Shown: in pieces, positions 31,019 through 35,147 of the stretch
How the letters are laid out: every line of letters starts with the position of its first letter
Numbering within the stretch: position 1 is the first letter of the stretch
Assembly: GCF_005405205.1 (NCBI RefSeq)
Contig: NZ_BJDP01000017.1
Span: 1 to 35,147 of the forward strand
Origin: Enterococcus pingfangensis
GTDB taxonomy: Bacteria; Bacillota; Bacilli; Lactobacillales; Enterococcaceae
Length of the DNA: 35,147 bases
Direction of reading: 5' to 3'
Notes under the pieces: model-generated
Database searches by the model: none
What the model was told of the DNA's origin: nothing
The model's input: the letters and a program-made list of their open reading frames with translations, nothing else
Made by a program: the position numbers and the translations under genes

Positions 31019-31518
31019 TATATTTGTTTTGCAAAATTCAATCGTGTATTTAAATAGTACATGATCGGTGCTGAGATCGTCATAATGATCGCTTCACTCA
31101 AGGCAGTCCAACCATAAGTCGGCCAAAAAGGCAGCTGTGCCGTCAAATTCAGCATCAGCGCGATCAAAAACATACTTGCGCTGAAAAACACAACATTCAG
31201 AGCTAAACGAATCTTCGCATTTTTAATAGTATTTTGTAATAACGCCGTTAAAGCCAATGCTAAAAGTGTCTGTCCGCCGCCAAAAACAACATCGAGCCAA
31301 CCCATGCCAAAGATCGCATTATAGACAACGACTCCGCCAAAGATCCCCCATAGATATTTTCGATTAAAAACGACTAGATGATTCAAACTTTCTGAGATTC
31401 GAAATTGGATAGCACCAGATGCTACCGGCGAAACTAAAATTGTCAAAGCCAAATAAAGTGCCATGATGATTCCATTTGTCACTACGACATTGACTCGGCT
31501 TCTTTCTACCATATTCAT
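31018..31518 (-). CDS. queT: Queuosine precursor ECF transporter S component QueT
   Basis: This is a 166-residue membrane protein of the QueT family, the substrate-binding S subunit that works with the shared ECF ATPase/T module to import a queuosine precursor such as preQ1. About five hydrophobic helices are visible, with the conserved IQFRISESLNHLVVF and YLWGIFGGVVVYNAIFGMGW. AAGGAA lies 7 nt before ATG 31518. The promoter and a preQ1-like leader lie directly upstream, which supports both calls. Confidence 0.9.
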   Translation of the reverse strand: MNMVERSRVNVVVTNGIIMALYLALTILVSPVASGAIQFRISESLNHLVVFNRKYLWGIFGGVVVYNAIFGMGWLDVVFGGGQTLLALALTALLQNTIKNAKIRLALNVVFFSASMFLIALMLNLTAQLPFWPTYGWTALSEAIIMTISAPIMYYLNTRLNFAKQI

Positions 31519-31535
31519 AAATATTCCTTCTTTCT

Positions 31536-31578
31536 CCGAGTTTTTTTAAAGCGGGATGGTTGATGAACCGCTGTAAAT
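31536..31578 (-). promoter_or_regulatory. Candidate preQ1-I riboswitch upstream of queT
   Basis: On the minus strand AGCGG (31572-31568) pairs with CCGCT (31554-31550) around the loop TTCATCAACCATC, followed by TT and an A-rich tail AAAAAAACTCGGAG. This is the compact preQ1-I layout (short stem, C-rich loop, A tail next to the ribosome site). The loop-tail pseudoknot is not obvious by eye. Confidence 0.55.
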
Positions 31579-31585
31579 CCATTAC

Positions 31586-31614
31586 AGCATACTTTTTTTG
31601 TACCTAGATGTCAA
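31586..31614 (-). promoter_or_regulatory. queT promoter
   Basis: TTGACA (31614-31609) and TATGCT (31591-31586) are 17 bp apart. The start falls right before the riboswitch-like stem. Confidence 0.7.
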
Positions 31615-31670
31615 CTTAAGCAGAGGTATGCCGTGGTATCCTTTTAAAGTTTTCAACACTCAAAGATTAT

Positions 31671-31696
31671 AAAAAGCAGCCAAAAATTTTGGCTGC
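31671..31696 (-). terminator. Terminator of the ChW surface protein gene
   Basis: GCAGCCAAAA (31676-31685) pairs with TTTTGGCTGC (31687-31696), then a T tract on the minus strand. Confidence 0.85.
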
Positions 31697-31707
31697 AAAT
31701 TCATTCA

Positions 31708-33912
31708 TTATAATTTGAAAAGATACACTTTTGAATAAGGTGTCGCTGAGTAAATTTGCGAAATCTTATTACTTGGAAACGTCGAGTGCCAAATGCGGTC
31801 ATGAGAGGAATTATTTCCCCAGAAAAATCCGAGATGACAATCAGGGTTAGGTCGAGAGAAATCCGCTTCAAAATAGATAAGATCTCCCTTAGTCGCCTGA
31901 CCACTTCTCAATAAATCACTGACAGTCCTGAAACTATAATATTGGATATTAGGTACTAAGGCATTCCTCCAGTTATAGCCATTAGCCGGTCCTCCATATT
32001 GATTAGACACTCGAGTGATTGCAGAAAGATTCCCGCCTCCTTGTCTAGCAACAGTAGCAATAAAACCTGTACAGTTCATCCCGGGACCATACCTAGTTGG
32101 ATTTCCACGTGGACTCATCACTGATTCATTAATACCAAGACTTCCTACAAAAGGTGTTGTTTGATAATACCAATCATTTTCATGTTTTTGCAGTTCGTTG
32201 AAGATCCGACTCTTTGTTGTTCCTAAAAAAGTTGAAAGAGTAGGCTTCGACGGTTTTTTCTTGTAACTGTTCGATAGTGGAGAAGGTGCGGTTTCCCACT
32301 TAGGCACTACTTTGATTTGAATGGCCTCTAACCGATAACCGTAAGCCTCTGTTCCTGCATTCATACCATTTTTAGCCCAACCAAGCCAACCAAATGTTTG
32401 GGCATGTACTCGATAATAAATATCAAAATATTTAGCTACTTCGCCACTAAGCTGTATTTGGGTTGCCTCAAGTCGTTTCGCCTGACCAGTCGAGCCAGAT
32501 ACCTCATTGTTATACTTGAATGAAGATTCCCACCCCTTGCTTTGGATATGCGTTCGATATTGGATGCCGCCAGCCAAAGTATTATTTTCTGTTTGAATCT
32601 GAATAGCTTCTACTCTTTTGCTTTGTCCGCTAGTGCCGGAAGTTTGAGCATTTCCCACATAATTCTGCCAGCCAATTGATTGTACATGTGTCCGGTAAGA
32701 AATTTTAGGTGCCCGTACAAAAGCTTTTGGACTGCTTACTAGCTGATTGGAACCTTTGGGGACTAGTTTGATTTCTAGAGCTTCCATTCGACAAGCCATT
32801 CCTTCTGTCCCAGCGCTTTCACCATTTTTAGCCCAGCTGAGCCAACCAAGTGATCGGGAGTGAACCCGATAATAAACGTCAAAATATTGGGCAATATCCC
32901 CTGTCAGGCTTATTTGAATGGCTTCTAGTCTTTTTTTATTACCCGTTGTTCCGGAAATTTCATTATTAGATTTAAAAGAAGATTCCCAACCGATGCTTTG
33001 AATATGTGTTCGATATTGAATACTTCCTGTCAACCCACTATTCTCAATTTGGATTTGAATGGCCTCAAGTCTTTTATTTTGACCGCTGGTCCCTGTTTTC
33101 TGACCATCAGTCACATACCCCTGCCAACCTATCGATTCTACATGAGAGCGATACGATAAAATCGGCCGTTTTACAAAAGCTTTTGAACTACTAGTTAGCT
33201 CGTTAGAACCTTTTTTAATGAGTCTAACTTGCAACGATTCCAATCGATATGCCAGCCCTTCTGTTCCCGCACTTTCACCATTTTTGGCCCAATCGAGCAA
33301 ACCAAACCCTTGTACATTTACCCGATAGTAAACATCAAAATACTTAGCAACATCTCCAGTAAGTTTTATTTGAATGGCTTCCAACCTTTTGGACTCGCCA
33401 ATCGTCCCAGATAATGCGTTGTTAGCTTTAAAAGAAGATTCCCAACCGATGCTTTGAATATGTGTTCGATACTGTATACCTCCGTCTAAGCTGGTGTCTT
33501 CTATTCGTAGTTGGACAGCCTCAAGCCTTTTATTTTGACCATTTGTTCCTGATACTTCGCCATTTTTTACAAAATCTTGCCAGCCATTGGATTGAACATG
33601 GGATCGGTAAAGAACACTTGGAGTCTCAGCAGATTGTTCATCCTGTGCAGCAATTTTTTTGTAATAGAGATTGATAGTCGAGTTTGCTTCTTGGAAATTT
33701 CCGTTAGTATTTGGTAGTCGAGTATCATCAATCAAATAACCCTCAATTTCCAATTGATAGTCTTCGGTTCCAATGTTATAGCTTTCTCCAATTGTACCAG
33801 CTAATTTTTTACTCTCATGAATTTCTTTTCCGTTTTCATCCAAATATTTTACAACGATTACAGCCTTTTCTGGAGCGAGTACTTTGGAGTAGCTTTCAGC
33901 CCCCCCCCCCAT
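31708..33912 (-). CDS. ChW-repeat cell-wall protein, C-terminal part (MucBP, nine ChW, NlpC/P60-like)
   Basis: This is the downstream frame of a gene split at a G tract, 734 codons from the tract. Domains: MucBP-like (about residues 16-86, VIVVKYLDENGKEIHESKKL), nine ChW repeats (102-540; pattern YRTHIQSIGWESSFK...SGT.G..KRLEAIQI) arranged as three 152-residue triplets, a Pro/Ser/Lys linker, and a C-terminal NlpC/P60-type hydrolase-like domain with C614 in GPGMNCTGFIATVAR and H693 in NPDCHLGFFWG. ChW repeats serve surface attachment. The ATG at 33912 is inside the tract and has no ribosome site, so this part is expressed only if the frame is restored or by slippage. Repeat 3 has Leu in place of its Trp. 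Confidence 0.85.
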   Translation of the reverse strand: MGGGAESYSKVLAPEKAVIVVKYLDENGKEIHESKKLAGTIGESYNIGTEDYQLEIEGYLIDDTRLPNTNGNFQEANSTINLYYKKIAAQDEQSAETPSVLYRSHVQSNGWQDFVKNGEVSGTNGQNKRLEAVQLRIEDTSLDGGIQYRTHIQSIGWESSFKANNALSGTIGESKRLEAIQIKLTGDVAKYFDVYYRVNVQGFGLLDWAKNGESAGTEGLAYRLESLQVRLIKKGSNELTSSSKAFVKRPILSYRSHVESIGWQGYVTDGQKTGTSGQNKRLEAIQIQIENSGLTGSIQYRTHIQSIGWESSFKSNNEISGTTGNKKRLEAIQISLTGDIAQYFDVYYRVHSRSLGWLSWAKNGESAGTEGMACRMEALEIKLVPKGSNQLVSSPKAFVRAPKISYRTHVQSIGWQNYVGNAQTSGTSGQSKRVEAIQIQTENNTLAGGIQYRTHIQSKGWESSFKYNNEVSGSTGQAKRLEATQIQLSGEVAKYFDIYYRVHAQTFGWLGWAKNGMNAGTEAYGYRLEAIQIKVVPKWETAPSPLSNSYKKKPSKPTLSTFLGTTKSRIFNELQKHENDWYYQTTPFVGSLGINESVMSPRGNPTRYGPGMNCTGFIATVARQGGGNLSAITRVSNQYGGPANGYNWRNALVPNIQYYSFRTVSDLLRSGQATKGDLIYFEADFSRPNPDCHLGFFWGNNSSHDRIWHSTFPSNKISQIYSATPYSKVYLFKL
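32242..33609 (-). repeat. Three tandem 456-bp units encoding ChW triplets
   Basis: The units begin at the Tyr codons at 33609, 33153 and 32697, exactly 456 bp apart; each encodes three ChW repeats and a short linker (KGSN...SSSKAFVK). Units 1 and 2 are the most alike in the linker; the last linker differs. Confidence 0.8.
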
Positions 33913-34642
33913 TATTACTTAATAATTCAGCTATATTATTAAATGTTTTTGTTGAATTAGCCCCCTTCCAGATGAACAAGGATTGATCTTGTTTGTTCTC
34001 ATCTCCATATGGCTGAAAGTTCGAATTATCACCTAGCTTGATTGTTTCCAGCTGCTCGCAGCCGCTCAAAAAAGCATCATTTTCACTTACATTTCTTGTA
34101 TCCCATTTCGAAAAATCTACTTCTTTTAGTGCCTCACAGCCATCAAAAAAATTATTCATCTTTGTTGACTCTAGAATCTTCAAATTTTCAATTGAATCAA
34201 TTTCGATAAGTTCAGATAAGCCTTGAAATAAATGGCTCGATTCACTTCCTAAAGTGACTTCCCCTGCAATCAAAATCTTTTGGATTTTATCTTTATAGGT
34301 TATCCAAGGGGATTCCCCCACTGTATTAGCAAATTTTCCAGCTTGAATGACTAAAGTAAAATCACTTGTAATATACCAAGAACTACTTCCAAATTTTCCT
34401 TCTGCCAATTGCTCTGTTCCTTCAGAAAAAGCTGAAGAATCGGTCGTCTCTGTTGTAGCAGCGTTCTCAGGTACTGTTTGTAAATTACTAGATGTCGCCG
34501 AACCCGCCGACTTTACTGAGGTACTGCTTGCAGGCGATGTTTGTAATCCATTTTCCGCCACGGCGTAAGCAATCGTCCCTAAAAACTGAGAAAACGTTAA
34601 ACAAATGATTAACACCCATACTAACAACTGTCGTTTTTTCAT
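33896..34642 (-). CDS. ChW-repeat cell-wall protein, N-terminal part (signal peptide, BspA-type LRR)
   Basis: This is the upstream frame of the same gene, 248 codons. The signal peptide is MKKRQLLVWVLIICLTFSQF with likely cleavage after AYA. A Ser/Thr-rich stretch (about 33-80) and BspA/DUF285-type leucine-rich repeats (MNNFFDGCEALKEVDFSKWD, FLSGCEQLETIKLGDN) follow. It ends ...LLSNNGGGG and a TGA caused by the 11-G tract. As read it would give a short secreted protein without wall-binding repeats. With 10 or 13 Gs the frame continues into MucBP and ChW repeats, a protein of about 980 residues. Confidence 0.85.
   Translation of the reverse strand: MKKRQLLVWVLIICLTFSQFLGTIAYAVAENGLQTSPASSTSVKSAGSATSSNLQTVPENAATTETTDSSAFSEGTEQLAEGKFGSSSWYITSDFTLVIQAGKFANTVGESPWITYKDKIQKILIAGEVTLGSESSHLFQGLSELIEIDSIENLKILESTKMNNFFDGCEALKEVDFSKWDTRNVSENDAFLSGCEQLETIKLGDNSNFQPYGDENKQDQSLFIWKGANSTKTFNNIAELLSNNGGGG
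33900..33910 (-). repeat. Poly-G tract (11 G) at the frame break
   Basis: Eleven consecutive C on the + strand, read as G in the gene. n = 10 or 13 puts both halves in one frame; n = 11 gives GGC TGA. Confidence 0.92.
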
Positions 34643-35147
34643 AATCTCTCACCCCACATGAAATTTAATCTTTTTCTTTTCCATTTTATAGCCAACTCTT
34701 AATTTGTTTCTAAGCCTACAAATCTAAAAAAATATTTCTTTAAAAATATCATTTGCTATTTAATAAAATAATATCATCAAAAAATCCCTTAAGCAAATAT
34801 TAAAAAGCGTTTTCATCGTATCTCTCGCTTTAATTTTCTAGATAAAATCGTTACTTTCACTACTTAATAAGTAATACTCACATTCTAAAAAATAATACTA
34901 TCCTGATCTCTCAAAAATCAGCCGTTTCTTACGGACTCCGATAGAACTATTCAATTAAAGAAAGTAGACAGCTTCATTTTTCCTATTCATTGCTTCATAT
35001 TCTTCCATACTTAAAAAACATAGTTTCAATATTCTTATTCCTTCGAACTTTGTCTTGTATTTTTTTATAGCGCCGATTGTAAAATTAAGCTAGACAACTA
35101 AAAAAGCCATTTGTGCTACACTCAAAATAGTTCTGACCAAAGAATTA
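34643..35147. other. AT-rich region upstream of the surface protein gene
   Basis: This is the upstream region of the surface protein gene and the right edge. I see no convincing gene. A 44-codon start-less minus-strand frame (35089-34955, ending MEEYEAMNRKNEAVYFL) could be the end of a decayed gene or transposase entering from the right. A small CCGT/ACGG hairpin near 34922-34936 follows it. Confidence 0.3.

Noticed and set aside
31701-31904. Minus-strand frame within the NlpC/P60-like region of the surface protein
   Set aside because: It overlaps the true frame on the same strand and has no ribosome site of its own.
33900-33910. Frame break as a plain pseudogene or sequencing error
   Set aside because: Both halves are well preserved and no other lesion is seen, and a G tract is the classic switch site. 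An error cannot be excluded from one sequence, so tract length needs checking.
34955-35089. IS transposase fragment at the right edge
   Set aside because: The 44-codon frame resembles no transposase clearly, and no terminal repeats are visible inside the window.
1-35147. CRISPR array or tRNA genes
   Set aside because: I found no regularly spaced short repeats and no cloverleaf-like sequence. The satellite target is a protein gene, not a tRNA.

Overview
The window reads as chromosome of a low-GC lactic acid bacterium, almost certainly an Enterococcus. The genus-level clues are the mapP-malT / malP-pgmB-malR maltose locus (PTS uptake, then dephosphorylation and phosphorolysis, as worked out in E. 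faecalis), an FMN lactate oxidase, a GlsB-type stress protein, enterococcal-style ribosomal protein genes and a large ChW-repeat surface protein. I do not assign a species.

Layout. 1-330: leftward tandem promoters and a boxA-like leader, probably feeding an rRNA operon just beyond the left edge. 340-7663: divergent maltose locus. malT and mapP run left; malP, pgmB and malR run right; each promoter carries a LacI-type operator. 7749-12085: ordinary single genes (phosphoesterase, GlsB-like protein, a decayed gene, an APC permease, Ohr, and a lipoprotein behind a consensus cre box). 12241-22329: a 10.1-kb integrated element bounded by 17-bp direct repeats, inserted at the 3' end of rplL. 22314-24787: rplL, rplJ (with an L10 leader), rplA and rplK. 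25086-28944: serine dehydratase, lactate oxidase and a lipoprotein hydrolase, lying between rplK and nusG. 29026-30012: nusG, secE and rpmG. 30339-31518: a CBS/ACT protein and queT with a preQ1-like riboswitch. 31708-34642: a modular surface protein split into two frames at an 11-G tract.

The element is the main discovery candidate. It has a tyrosine integrase, a divergent repressor/Cro pair with repeated operators, a Rha-like regulator, an excisionase-like protein, a DnaD-type replication protein with iteron-like repeats inside its gene, a terminase-small-subunit-like protein and a run of unknown genes. It has no large terminase, capsid, tail or lysis gene. That is the plan of a phage satellite (PICI-like). 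Integration exchanged terminators: the native rplL terminator now sits outside the left end, where it can end the element's leftward operon, while a look-alike terminator carried by the element ends rplL. Inside it I also see integrase arm-type repeats at both ends, a possible attenuator with an 18-codon leader ORF before the terS-like gene, a candidate antisense RNA and several small genes.

The second strong signal is the 11-G tract in the ChW surface protein. Ten or thirteen Gs would join a signal-peptide/BspA-type N-terminus to MucBP, nine ChW repeats and an NlpC/P60-like domain, so this looks like a phase-variable cell-wall protein caught in the off state.
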